From an uncultured Spirochaetaceae bacterium (GTDB lineage: Bacteria > Spirochaetota > Spirochaetia > Sphaerochaetales > Sphaerochaetaceae): a stretch of DNA of 64,000 nt. The position numbers and the translations under genes are program-made. The notes beneath the pieces are model-generated. The model was not told the DNA's origin and did no database searches. It saw only the letters and a list, made by a program, of their open reading frames with translations. The stretch spans positions 62,001 through 126,000 of the forward strand of contig CALXKZ010000007.1 in NCBI GenBank assembly GCA_944389065.1, written 5' to 3'. Positions 7,978-16,426 of the stretch are shown here, in pieces. Every line of letters begins with the position of its first letter. Position 1 is the first letter of the stretch.

Positions 7978-8705
7978 AAATACAGCTTGAGACTATCCCC
8001 GTTTGGGATGGAGTGAAGGAAGGAAGTGAGTGCTTTATCTGCTCACTTATGAAGAAAGCAGAAGAGGATGGTATCAGATACTATCTGTCATCAGCAGTCA
8101 TGACTCCGGAAGTGCGTGTGGAGACAAATGCCCATGGGTTCTGCCCTCATCATTTCACAATGCTGGCAGAGAGCGGGAAGCCGCAGTCTCTTGCACTGGT
8201 TATGGATACATATTATGAGGAATCAAAGCGTATCCTTTCATCATATGCAGGCAAAGTGCATTCCGCTTCCAATGCCAGAAAGGCGGAAAAAACCATAAAT
8301 GCTTACTTTGAAGCTTATCATGAGAAGAGGGAGAAAGGATGTCTGATATGCTCCCGCATGGAAGACCGTTTGCTCCGGTATTGCTATACCGTTGCCTCTC
8401 TATGGAAAGAGGATGCGGATTTCAAGGCCGCTCTCCTTGGGTCCAAGGGCTTCTGCGTCCATCATACAGAAGCCTTGCTGAAGATTGCAAAGGAAGCGCT
8501 ATCCGGCGATGATCTTCTTGCCTATTACCATGATATCTTCTCATTGATGGAGAAGAATATCGACAGAGTACAGCATGATGACTGGTGGATGACCCAGAAA
8601 TACAAGAGCGAGAACAAGGATAAGCCGTGGAATGGATGTGAAGATGCACAGAAAAGAGCGGTTTACAAACTGGTAGGAGAGGGACAGGTCATAGATCCTG
8701 TGTGA
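7974..8705 (+). CDS. DUF6062-like protein with duplicated CxxC...GFCxHH module
   Basis: Function unknown. The 243-residue protein has two copies of one pattern. CFICSLM...RYY...HGFCPHHFTML occupies about residues 21-63, and CLICSRM...RYCY...KGFCVHHTEALL about residues 122-168. Each offers three Cys and a His pair, as in a metal or Fe-S site. It has no signal peptide or membrane segment. Translational coupling to the aldolase makes it part of the mtnA operon, perhaps handling the reactive aldehyde or a cofactor, which is inference only. The 3' end overlaps the convergent gene by 17 bases. Confidence 0.75.
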   Translation: MKIQLETIPVWDGVKEGSECFICSLMKKAEEDGIRYYLSSAVMTPEVRVETNAHGFCPHHFTMLAESGKPQSLALVMDTYYEESKRILSSYAGKVHSASNARKAEKTINAYFEAYHEKREKGCLICSRMEDRLLRYCYTVASLWKEDADFKAALLGSKGFCVHHTEALLKIAKEALSGDDLLAYYHDIFSLMEKNIDRVQHDDWWMTQKYKSENKDKPWNGCEDAQKRAVYKLVGEGQVIDPV

Positions 8706-9219
8706 TTTCGGATTCTTCCTTCCGCTTCTTCTCCGGTTTCAGCTGCAGCATCAGCTGCCCATCATCTTTTGCCTTTTCTGGGATGAGAAGGCGCTTTATT
8801 ACCGTTTCCTCGAATGTTTCCTTATCGATATGGAGATACTCCACGAAATTGTCGCCAAAACGATAGACAAGTATCCATGATCTATCATGTAGGAGCGAGA
8901 ATGCCAGCGTCAGCCCTGGATTCTTTCTTCTGTGATACTCAATGGCCTTCTTCTTCTCTTTTTCAGTCAGATAGCCATCAGACCAGAATATTGCAAGAGG
9001 AATCTCCTCATCCTTCCATATCAGCACATCAGCTCCATCGGTATCGATATCGATTGTATACTGCAAAGGAAAATAAGGCCTGAGGCGTAGAGCAATCCTG
9101 TGTGATATAGCTCCTTTCCTGTGTTTCATCCCGTCATCTGCAAGGTCATTTGAGAAGAACTCGATCATGCCAAGCCTGAATGCACTGAATATTTCAAAGC
9201 GTTCCTCAAGATCTGCCAT
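8689..9219 (-). CDS. hypothetical protein
   Basis: I do not recognise the family. The 176-residue soluble protein is charged, with an alpha/beta core (ADVLIWKDEEIPLAIFWSDG, LTLAFSLLHDRSWILVYRFG) reminiscent of restriction-endonuclease-like or Uma2-like folds, and ends in a Lys/Glu-rich tail (KPEKKRKEESE). That resemblance is loose. The start MADLEERF is chosen because TGATG couples it to the OsmC gene; a start 21 codons earlier would lie inside osmC. It ends 17 bases inside the convergent DUF6062 gene. Confidence 0.6.
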   Translation of the reverse strand: MADLEERFEIFSAFRLGMIEFFSNDLADDGMKHRKGAISHRIALRLRPYFPLQYTIDIDTDGADVLIWKDEEIPLAIFWSDGYLTEKEKKKAIEYHRRKNPGLTLAFSLLHDRSWILVYRFGDNFVEYLHIDKETFEETVIKRLLIPEKAKDDGQLMLQLKPEKKRKEESEITQDL

Positions 9220-9599
9220 CAGTAAAACTCCGTTCTCACTTCTATTTCCGAGACTTCTGAGATTGTAGCATATACTGAGCATTCGGATTCTGCCCTCTTG
9301 ATAAGAGAAATGACTTCATCCTTGTCTTCTGCCCCTTCTACGGAGATATCCAGCTCAGTATGTTTCAGGGTCGTGGGAACGGAATCCCTCTTCAGCCCTT
9401 TCACTGTTATATCCATCTTCTTCCATCTTCCGGAATGAGGAAATGATATGAGAGTAAGGTAAAAACAGCCTGCCAGAGCTCCAAGAAGGTATTCATATGG
9501 TCCAGTTGTCTGTGTGTAATCGAATTCACGTCCGAGTTCGTTTTCGAAATATCTCCTCTCATCGGAGAAATGCGCTGTTATCTTTCTTTCACGTGCCAT
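9219..9599 (-). CDS. OsmC family peroxiredoxin-like protein
   Basis: OsmC/Ohr superfamily protein of 126 residues, a homodimeric thiol peroxidase family that reduces organic hydroperoxides or related sulfur species. The two reactive cysteines are visible in GALAGCFYLTL and ESECSVYA. The N-terminal FENELGREFDYTQTTGPYEYL is the usual family opening. It is transcribed with the downstream hypothetical gene (one-base overlap) and lies eight bases after the flavoprotein gene, suggesting a redox-related cluster behind aspS. Confidence 0.85.
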   Translation of the reverse strand: MARERKITAHFSDERRYFENELGREFDYTQTTGPYEYLLGALAGCFYLTLISFPHSGRWKKMDITVKGLKRDSVPTTLKHTELDISVEGAEDKDEVISLIKRAESECSVYATISEVSEIEVRTEFY

Positions 9600-9606
9600 A
9601 TATGGA

Positions 9607-10725
9607 TTATATCATCAGTGATTGTGATATGCACCATGCTGTAGCAAATGCCCATGTGAGGTTATAGCCGCCAGTATCGGCATCTGCATCAAGTACATCC
9701 CCTGCTGCATAAAGGCCTTTAATGAGTTTTGATTCCATAGTGGAGGGATTGAATTCGGAAAGCATAGCCCCGCCTGATTCTATCATGGCTCCTTTTCCCA
9801 GAGGCCAGGCTTTTGTCCTGAATGCTTTCAGGTTCTCGTCAATCGTCTTTTCCTCATTCTTTGATAGATTTCCCAGTTTCTTTTCGGCAGAATCTCCTAT
9901 CAGGGCTTTGACAAGGCGTTCTGGAAGCCTGATCGCATTCTTGGTAAGCTTTCTGGAGTCTGCTCTGCGCAGTTCCTTTATATCTGTATCCGCGAAGGAT
10001 ATTGTTATTGCTTCCCCATCTTTGATATCCCTTGAGATATTCAGTATGACAGGCCCTGATATTCCGTTGCGGGTGATTACCGCATCTCCTTCTGCTATCT
10101 TCTTTCCATATCGTATCCTGATGCTGACAGACACGCCCTCTGCTTCTGAGAGATTCTTTTCCGTTCTCAGAGGGGCAAGCGCTGGGCGCCTGGGAGTGAT
10201 TGTATGTCCGAATGATGAGAGTATTGAATAACCGCTTCCGCTGTATCCCGGATTGCATGCTGAACAGCCTGTTGCAATTATCAGGGCCGGTGTATGGAGA
10301 ACCGTTCCATCATCAAGATATACATTGAAAATATCTCCGGTTTTATCTGCTTTTACAGCTTCTCTTCCTGCTATGATCCTGCTGCCGGGTGGAGTGAGGG
10401 CTTTCACAACATCCTCAGATCTCTCCGTATCTGGGAAAACCCTGCCATCATTTTCTATCCTTGCTCTGATTCCTAGATCCTCCATATGTCTGATGATATC
10501 ATCTGGCGTATGTGAGTAGAGGATCCTGCGAATGAATGGAAGGCTGCCATGGTAATGAGTTAAAAGCTCCTGAACAGGAGAGGCATGCGTGAAATTGCAT
10601 CTTCCTCCACCTGTAGATAGGAGCTTTCTGCCGCATAGCGGATTCTTTTCGACTATTATGCTATCAGGGATGAGGGTCGACAGGTACAGACCTGCCGCAC
10701 CCCCTCCGATTATGAGAGCCTTCAC
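9607..10725 (-). CDS. BaiN/HI0933-family NAD(P)/FAD-dependent oxidoreductase
   Basis: Flavoprotein of the HI0933/YhiN/BaiN family. The N-terminal dinucleotide site is IIGGGAAGLYLS, followed by the family hallmark GRKLLSTGGGRCNFTH, and a C-terminal FAD motif LYAAGDVLDADADTGGYNL. At 372 residues it is slightly shorter than the usual 400. The physiological substrate is unknown for most members; BaiN acts on bile-acid intermediates in gut clostridia, which should not be assumed here. The start overlaps the aspS stop (ATGA), so it depends on aspS transcription. Confidence 0.9.
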   Translation of the reverse strand: MKALIIGGGAAGLYLSTLIPDSIIVEKNPLCGRKLLSTGGGRCNFTHASPVQELLTHYHGSLPFIRRILYSHTPDDIIRHMEDLGIRARIENDGRVFPDTERSEDVVKALTPPGSRIIAGREAVKADKTGDIFNVYLDDGTVLHTPALIIATGCSACNPGYSGSGYSILSSFGHTITPRRPALAPLRTEKNLSEAEGVSVSIRIRYGKKIAEGDAVITRNGISGPVILNISRDIKDGEAITISFADTDIKELRRADSRKLTKNAIRLPERLVKALIGDSAEKKLGNLSKNEEKTIDENLKAFRTKAWPLGKGAMIESGGAMLSEFNPSTMESKLIKGLYAAGDVLDADADTGGYNLTWAFATAWCISQSLMI

Positions 10726-12509
10726 TCTTTTCCGTCGTCTGAAATACTGATATGGAGCTCTTCAAGCTGCTTCGGATCTACAGGAGAAGGGCAATCATCC
10801 ATCGGGGACAGAGCTGCCGTATTCTTCGGGAATGCGATGACTTCCTTTATTGAGGACTGTCCTGCGACAATCATGCACAGCCTATCGACTCCAGGAGCAA
10901 TACCTCCATGCGGTGGGGGAGAGAAGCGGAATGCATCAAGGAGGAATCCGAATCTTTCCTTTGATACCTCATCTGGGATATTGCAGATCCTGAATATTCT
11001 CTTCTGCAGTTCCACATCATGGATTCTTATCGATCCAGAAGCAAGCTCGTAGCCGTTGAGGACAAGATCATAAAGATCACCTTTGACAGAACCGGGGTCT
11101 GTCTCAAGAGTATCAAGATACTCGGCCTGAGGCATCGAGAACATGTGATGTGCAGCTTCCCAGTGCCCTTCATCCTCATTGTATTCGAAAAGCGGAAAGT
11201 CTATGATCCAGCAGAATTCATATCCTGGCTTTATCACTTCAAGATCCGCACCGAGCTTTGAACGGACAGCACCCATGCTTGTACAGCATTTCTTCCAGTC
11301 CTTATGGGCAACAAGAAGAATCACATCACCATTTTCAGCTCCAGTCTCTTCCAGCACCTTTTTCTCATTTCCCTGGAAGAATTTTGATACGCCACCTGAG
11401 ATGGTCCCGTTCTCAACCTTCATCCAGGCCAGTCCGTGAGCACCATAGATCTTGGCTGCTCCCTCAAGCTCTGAAAGATATTTCCTTGTATAATCGAAAC
11501 CTTCTTTATGAGGAGCTATGATATATTTTACACACCCGCCTTCATTCAGTGTCTCTGTGAATGCATTGAATGTGGACAGTGATGCGAAAGATGCTGCATC
11601 ATGGATCTCAATCCCGAATCTGAGATCAGGCTTATCAGATCCATAGGTATTCATCGCATCATGATATGTAAGTCTTCTGAAGTTCTTTGGCAGATCAATA
11701 TCCAGCACCGATCTGAATACATAGCCGAAAAGATCTTCCATAAGCGCAAGGACATCATCCCGCTTCACATAGCTCATCTCAATATCAAGCTGTGTGAATT
11801 CAAGCTGCCTGTCTCCTCTGGGATCTTCATCGCGGTAGCATCTTGCAATCTGGAAGTATTTATCGAACCCGGATACCATCAGAAGCTGCTTGTATAGCTG
11901 TGGGGACTGGGGCAGTGCAAAGAACTTGCCTGGATATATACGGGATGGGACAAGGAAATCCCGGGCCCCTTCGGGAGTGCTCCTGATGAGAGTAGGTGTC
12001 TCGATCTCCAGGAAATCTGTTTTGTAGAAATACTCTCTTATGGCCTTTACAATCTGATGGCGCAGCCGAATACGTTTCTGCATGCCGTTGGTTCTGAGAT
12101 CCAGATAGCGGTATCTCAGTCTTAGATCCTCTCTTGCACTGTTTTCCTCATCAATCATGAATGGCAGGACGTCGCACTTGGAGAGGATTTCGATTTTCTC
12201 GGCCTTTACTTCGATCTCTCCGGTAGGCATGTCCGGGTTGATCATATCATCAGGGCGGCGCCTGACAATACCTTTGACAGCAATGCAGTATTCAAGCTTC
12301 AGCTCGGAAGCGCTTTTCTGCAAACTCTCATCTGCATCATCATCCACAACAATCTGGGTCAGCCCATACCGGTCGCGCAGGTTGATGAAATGCAGAGCTC
12401 CATGGTTTCTGTCACGATGGACCCATCCGTTGAGCACAACGGTCTTCCCTTCATCTGCAGCACGGAGATCGCCACATGTTACTGTACGCTGCATGAATGC
12501 TTCTTCCAT
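10722..12509 (-). CDS. aspS: aspartyl-tRNA synthetase
   Basis: Class II synthetase charging tRNA-Asp. Seen in order: OB-fold anticodon domain (LNGWVHRDRNHGALHFINLR), motif 1 region (FLEIETPTLIRSTPEGARDF), motif 2 (RCYRDEDPRGDRQLEFTQ), the bacterial GAD insertion, and motif 3 (GGIAPGVDRLCM). Length 595 is standard. The ATG at 12509 has GGAGG five bases upstream; an upstream in-frame codon would add 42 residues unlike the family and is rejected. A terminator-like hairpin stands in the leader, so readthrough control is possible. It is the first gene of a minus-strand operon with the flavoprotein, osmC and a hypothetical gene. Confidence 0.97.
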   Translation of the reverse strand: MEEAFMQRTVTCGDLRAADEGKTVVLNGWVHRDRNHGALHFINLRDRYGLTQIVVDDDADESLQKSASELKLEYCIAVKGIVRRRPDDMINPDMPTGEIEVKAEKIEILSKCDVLPFMIDEENSAREDLRLRYRYLDLRTNGMQKRIRLRHQIVKAIREYFYKTDFLEIETPTLIRSTPEGARDFLVPSRIYPGKFFALPQSPQLYKQLLMVSGFDKYFQIARCYRDEDPRGDRQLEFTQLDIEMSYVKRDDVLALMEDLFGYVFRSVLDIDLPKNFRRLTYHDAMNTYGSDKPDLRFGIEIHDAASFASLSTFNAFTETLNEGGCVKYIIAPHKEGFDYTRKYLSELEGAAKIYGAHGLAWMKVENGTISGGVSKFFQGNEKKVLEETGAENGDVILLVAHKDWKKCCTSMGAVRSKLGADLEVIKPGYEFCWIIDFPLFEYNEDEGHWEAAHHMFSMPQAEYLDTLETDPGSVKGDLYDLVLNGYELASGSIRIHDVELQKRIFRICNIPDEVSKERFGFLLDAFRFSPPPHGGIAPGVDRLCMIVAGQSSIKEVIAFPKNTAALSPMDDCPSPVDPKQLEELHISISDDGKE

Positions 12510-12551
12510 AATATCCTCCGTATCCGGGCGTATTCTATCATTTGGAGGAAT

Positions 12552-12617
12552 AAAAGAAAAGGCGAGCAGGTGCTGTTTGTCCGTGGGGGGATCTGAGGTT
12601 TTGCATCCTTGCTCGCC
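12552..12617 (-). terminator. terminator hairpin in the aspS leader (attenuator or small-RNA 3' end)
   Basis: On the minus strand GGCGAGCA pairs perfectly with TGCTCGCC, the stem continues with GG-ATGC / GCA-CC, the roughly 30-base loop contains a C-rich run (ATCCCCCCA), and TTTTCTTTT follows. It lies about 45 bases before the aspS start, with TATTAT just upstream at plus-strand 12622-12627. No T-box sequence (AGGGTGGNACC type) was found. Confidence 0.55.
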
Positions 12618-12825
12618 ATGCATAATATGGCACATTTAGGGAAACTTGGGAATAGGACAATATGGAGTTTCTGAGAAGTTTTTGGGAAATGTGGTTCAGA
12701 TAATCAGCAGATAGTCAATAGCTTATCCCCGCAATTTGTCGTAAAATTACTACAAATCATCGTGATTTTCTTTAAATACAGCGAAAATATACAAAACCTG
12801 TAAATTTGTATGGTATCTTCTATCT
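12618..12825. other. intergenic region between aspS and a divergent gene
   Basis: AT-rich, without a gene. The left part should hold the aspS promoter; I could not fix a convincing -35/-10 pair apart from TATTAT at 12622-12627 (minus). At the right end TGGTATCTT (extended -10 type, 12811-12819) lies six bases before the GTG of the following plus-strand gene. Confidence 0.4.
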
Positions 12826-13266
12826 GTGAGCGGAGACTATGCTGATTACTATACAAAGTCGTCTATTTTCAGTTCCCTGGATTCAGGGACTGGCTGTCTT
12901 TTTGCCAACGGCAGAGATCCAGTACGGCTATCGGCAGGTGATCTTCCACGCTGGTTTTTGCCTATGAGGATATACGGAACCGATGGATTTGTCTCTGCCA
13001 AAGGCATTGCTGCTATCAGTTATCATCCATCACTGGTATCTCCGATGCATCTGTTCCGTGATGATTCCCTTGTTGTCAGATATGCTCCTCGGGATAGTGC
13101 GGAAAAGAGAAGCACCCGCATTGTTCTATGGGGTGCCTCTATAGTTCCATTCCTTCAGCTGGCAAAAGCATATTCTCCGAAGTGCGATATGACCCAGGCT
13201 GAAAAGGAACTTCGCCGCAAGATGGATTTTCTTTCCTCTTTCATCTCATCCGGGGAAGCTCCCTGA
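12826..13266 (+). CDS. hypothetical protein
   Basis: Unrecognised 146-residue protein starting at GTG. It has no signal peptide or membrane span. The middle is hydrophobic and mixed alpha/beta (RIVLWGASIVPFLQLAKAYS), with a charged C-terminal helix (QAEKELRRKMDFLSSF). Codon use matches the neighbours and the frame overlaps only the last 26 bases of convergent carB. An extended -10 (TGGTATCTT) six bases before the GTG and the absence of a ribosome binding site suggest a leaderless message, which supports this start. Confidence 0.55.
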   Translation: MSGDYADYYTKSSIFSSLDSGTGCLFANGRDPVRLSAGDLPRWFLPMRIYGTDGFVSAKGIAAISYHPSLVSPMHLFRDDSLVVRYAPRDSAEKRSTRIVLWGASIVPFLQLAKAYSPKCDMTQAEKELRRKMDFLSSFISSGEAP

Positions 13267-16200
13267 CAATGAAGCGGTTCTCCTGAAGATACCGTATTGC
13301 CTCAACTGCGGCTTTTGCAGCACTTGTCGTTGTTGTGTATGGAATATGGGCACGTACTGCCTCCGTCCTTATATCATCATCGCTTTTCCTAGAGTGGGAT
13401 CCCATTGGAGTATTGATTACAAGATCCGCTTTATGATGCCTGATATAATCAACGATATTCGGATGGCCATCCTGCGTTTTCAGAACAACATCCGCAAGTA
13501 TTCCTTCGCTGAAGAGATCCCTTGCAGTACCTTTTGTCGCAAGTATATGGAACCCGAGCTCCTGAAGAGATCTGGCAATCGGGGCAATGGTCTTCCTGTC
13601 CTTGCTGTTCACGCTGATGATAACCCGTCCGGATACGGGAAGCTTGTTTGAAGCTGCCGCCTGGCTTTTTGCATAAGCCTCTCCGAAGGTGCGTCCATAT
13701 CCGACAACTTCACCAGTGCTTCTCATCTCCGGTCCGAGAATCGGATCGACGTGCTGGAATCTGTCAAATGAGAATACCGCTTCTTTGATAGCCCATCCCA
13801 TGATGCACCTTCCCTCTGCATAGCTGCCCCGCTCTTTGACGAGTCCCTGCTTCACAAGATCATCTCCGAGCCATACTCTGACAGCGGCTTCGACAAGATC
13901 CACTCCGCTTGACTTTGAAATGAAGGGGACAGTTCTGCTGCCTCTTGGATTCACTTCGATTATGTACAGCCGTCCGTCCTTTTCTGCGAACTGGATATTC
14001 ATAAGTCCTTTGACTGAGAGCTTTCTTGCGAGCTTCAGTGTCCAGTTCCTCATCTCCTCCAGTATTTCCGGTTTGCTTTTGTATGGAGGAAATACAGCGG
14101 CGCTGTCGCCAGAATGGATTCCTGCAGCTTCAATGTGCTGGAGAATGCCGCCGATATATACGGATTCTCCATCTGACACAGCATCGAGATCATATTCAAA
14201 GGCATCTTCAAGGAACTGATCAACCAGGACAGGTGCTTCCTTCGATACAGTCACCTCAGGCTTCTTCATGAATTCCTCAAGTCCTGCTTCGTCATAGGCA
14301 ATGAACATGGCTCTTCCACCGAGAACGAATGAGGGCCGGAGCAGAACAGGGAAGCCTATTTCATTTGCCTTCTCCTTTATCTCCGCAACACTTGATGCGC
14401 TTCTGTTCTCAGGCTGTCTCAGTCCCAGCTCCTTCACCAGCTCTGCAAAGAGTCCTCTGTCTTCTGTACGGTCTATCGACTCGAGGCTGGTGCCGACGAT
14501 ATGGGCTCCGTGCCTCTCGAGCTCTGCTGCCATATTCAGCGGGGTCTGCCCACCCAGCTGTACGACAACATCTTTTGTTCCTTCCTTCTTCATTATCTGG
14601 AGTACAGCTTCTGAAGTCAGCGGTTCAATGTATAATCTGTCAGAGGTGTTGTAATCCGTGGATACTGTCTCAGGATTGCTGTTGATCATTATGGTTTTGC
14701 GGCCATGCTTCCTGAATGCTTTTGAAGAGAGGGTGCAGCATGTATCGAATTCAAGCCCCTGGCCGATTCTGTTCGGGCCTGATGCTAGGATGATAACTGC
14801 ATCCTTCCCGAGCCCTTTGCCCTCATCCTCCTCATCAAATGATGTGTAACAGTATGGGGTCAGTGCTTCGAACTCTCCCGCGCATGTATCTACATAGTGC
14901 CTTGCCGGAGTAAGCGGGGTGGGAAGTGCGGAATGCGTAATCGATGCAATGTGCTTGTCTGAAAGCCCCGCTTTCTTCGCTTCTTTATACAGCTCGTCGG
15001 TAAGAGGTTCTGAGCCGAGTCTCTCTTCCAGATCCTTCATTTCCATCAGAAGTGATAGGAAATAGATGTCATATCCTGTGATGCTTGAAAGCTTTTCAAG
15101 ATCGTTTTCCCCGTCTTTGATGGCGGTGTAGGCTGCAAGGAATCTCAGCGGATGGGCTGATCTGAGCAGCAGATCGGTATCATAGATTGATTTATCCAGC
15201 ACTTCGATACCTTCTCTCTTCTGCTCTGCGGAACGGAAAGCCTTGTTTATTGCTTCAAGTGCGGTGCGTCCAAGGGCAAGGGCTTCTCCGACGGATCTCA
15301 TCTGGGTGCCAAGTGCGGCTGCCTCAAATGGGAACTTCTCCATCTCGAATCTCGGTACCTTCACTGCGACATAATCAAGTGCCGGCTCAAAACACGAGAC
15401 AGAAGCTCCCGTTATTTCGTTCTGGACCTCATCGAGAGTATAGCCTACTGCAAGTTTTGCAGAGATTCTTGCAATTGGGAATCCTGTCGCCTTGCTTGCA
15501 AGCGCTGAAGATCTTGAGACTCTTGGGTTCATTTCTATCACTACCATACGCTTATGGTCAGGAGAGAGTGCGAACTGGACATTGGAGCCACCGCAATCGA
15601 CACCGACTGCACGGAGAATCTCGATAGAGGCGGTTCTCATCTTCTGATATTCTTCATCATTCAGCGTCTGGATAGGTGCAATCGTTATAGAATCACCGGT
15701 ATGCACTCCCATGGGATCGATATTCTCGATTGAGCAGACGATGATTGCATTATCCTTGCTATCCCTCATGACCTCCATCTCGAATTCTCTCCATCCGATA
15801 AGGGATTCCTCTATAAGGACTTCATGCACAGGACTGACAGATAGTGCATTCTCGACAAGAGGAATGAAATCCTCTTCGGTTTCAGCGATTGAGCCTCCCA
15901 TTCCACCAAGAGTGAAGGATGGCCTGATAATCAGAGGAAGCGGGATGCTTTCTTTTATCTTGAGAGCATCTTCTACAGAGTGGGCAATACCGCTTCTTGC
16001 GCTCTCGTATCCTAGAGATGTCATTATGTCCTTGAAGATTCCCCTGTCTTCAGCTTTCTCGATCGCTTCGGCAGAAGCTCCGATGACCTTTACTCCGTAT
16101 TTTTCCAGTATGCCTTCTTTTTCCAGCTCCATTGTAAGGTTCAGAGCTGTCTGGCCTCCCATTGTGGAAAGGATTGCATCGGGACCGACCTGGTCGAATA

Positions 16201-16426
16201 TCCTTTCGATATATTCTTTCTTCAGGGGCTCAAGGAAGATATGATCGGCAATGCCCGGTGTTGTCATCACCGTCGCCGGATTCGGGTTTATAAGCGATAC
16301 TTCATATCCTTCTTCTTTCAGGGCTCTGACAGCCTGGTTGCCGGAGTAGTCGAATTCGCATGCCTGGCCAATGACTATCGGCCCGGAACCTATGACGAGT
16401 ATGTGATGGATATCGTTGCGCTTCAT
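13241..16426 (-). CDS. carB: carbamoyl-phosphate synthase large subunit
   Basis: Makes carbamoyl phosphate from bicarbonate, ATP and glutamine-derived ammonia for arginine and pyrimidines. The 1061-residue protein shows both homologous halves. The first ATP-grasp half starts IGSGPIVIGQACEFDYSG and has GGMGGSIAE and EMNPRVSRSSALASKATG. The second repeats the pattern (LASGPNRIGQGLEFD, EVNPRGSRTVPF). The C-terminal allosteric domain follows (VINTPMGSHSRKSDDD). It starts four bases before the end of carA (ATGA), forming a carAB operon behind ArgR-type boxes. Confidence 0.98.
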   Translation of the reverse strand: MKRNDIHHILVIGSGPIVIGQACEFDYSGNQAVRALKEEGYEVSLINPNPATVMTTPGIADHIFLEPLKKEYIERIFDQVGPDAILSTMGGQTALNLTMELEKEGILEKYGVKVIGASAEAIEKAEDRGIFKDIMTSLGYESARSGIAHSVEDALKIKESIPLPLIIRPSFTLGGMGGSIAETEEDFIPLVENALSVSPVHEVLIEESLIGWREFEMEVMRDSKDNAIIVCSIENIDPMGVHTGDSITIAPIQTLNDEEYQKMRTASIEILRAVGVDCGGSNVQFALSPDHKRMVVIEMNPRVSRSSALASKATGFPIARISAKLAVGYTLDEVQNEITGASVSCFEPALDYVAVKVPRFEMEKFPFEAAALGTQMRSVGEALALGRTALEAINKAFRSAEQKREGIEVLDKSIYDTDLLLRSAHPLRFLAAYTAIKDGENDLEKLSSITGYDIYFLSLLMEMKDLEERLGSEPLTDELYKEAKKAGLSDKHIASITHSALPTPLTPARHYVDTCAGEFEALTPYCYTSFDEEDEGKGLGKDAVIILASGPNRIGQGLEFDTCCTLSSKAFRKHGRKTIMINSNPETVSTDYNTSDRLYIEPLTSEAVLQIMKKEGTKDVVVQLGGQTPLNMAAELERHGAHIVGTSLESIDRTEDRGLFAELVKELGLRQPENRSASSVAEIKEKANEIGFPVLLRPSFVLGGRAMFIAYDEAGLEEFMKKPEVTVSKEAPVLVDQFLEDAFEYDLDAVSDGESVYIGGILQHIEAAGIHSGDSAAVFPPYKSKPEILEEMRNWTLKLARKLSVKGLMNIQFAEKDGRLYIIEVNPRGSRTVPFISKSSGVDLVEAAVRVWLGDDLVKQGLVKERGSYAEGRCIMGWAIKEAVFSFDRFQHVDPILGPEMRSTGEVVGYGRTFGEAYAKSQAAASNKLPVSGRVIISVNSKDRKTIAPIARSLQELGFHILATKGTARDLFSEGILADVVLKTQDGHPNIVDYIRHHKADLVINTPMGSHSRKSDDDIRTEAVRAHIPYTTTTSAAKAAVEAIRYLQENRFIVRELPRMR

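Noticed and set aside
9722-10231. Plus-strand open frame of 169 codons
   Set aside because: Fully antisense to the BaiN/HI0933 flavoprotein, whose motifs are unmistakable; composition is that of a shadow frame.
12510-12640. T-box leader before aspS
   Set aside because: A terminator is present but neither a specifier loop nor the AGGGTGGNACC-type T-box sequence was found.
12590-12640. Bacterial signal recognition particle (4.5S) RNA
   Set aside because: The hairpin region lacks the GGAAGGAAGCA-type core of SRP RNA.
14301-14685. Two plus-strand open frames over 110 codons
   Set aside because: Antisense shadows of carB, which is complete and conserved over this stretch.
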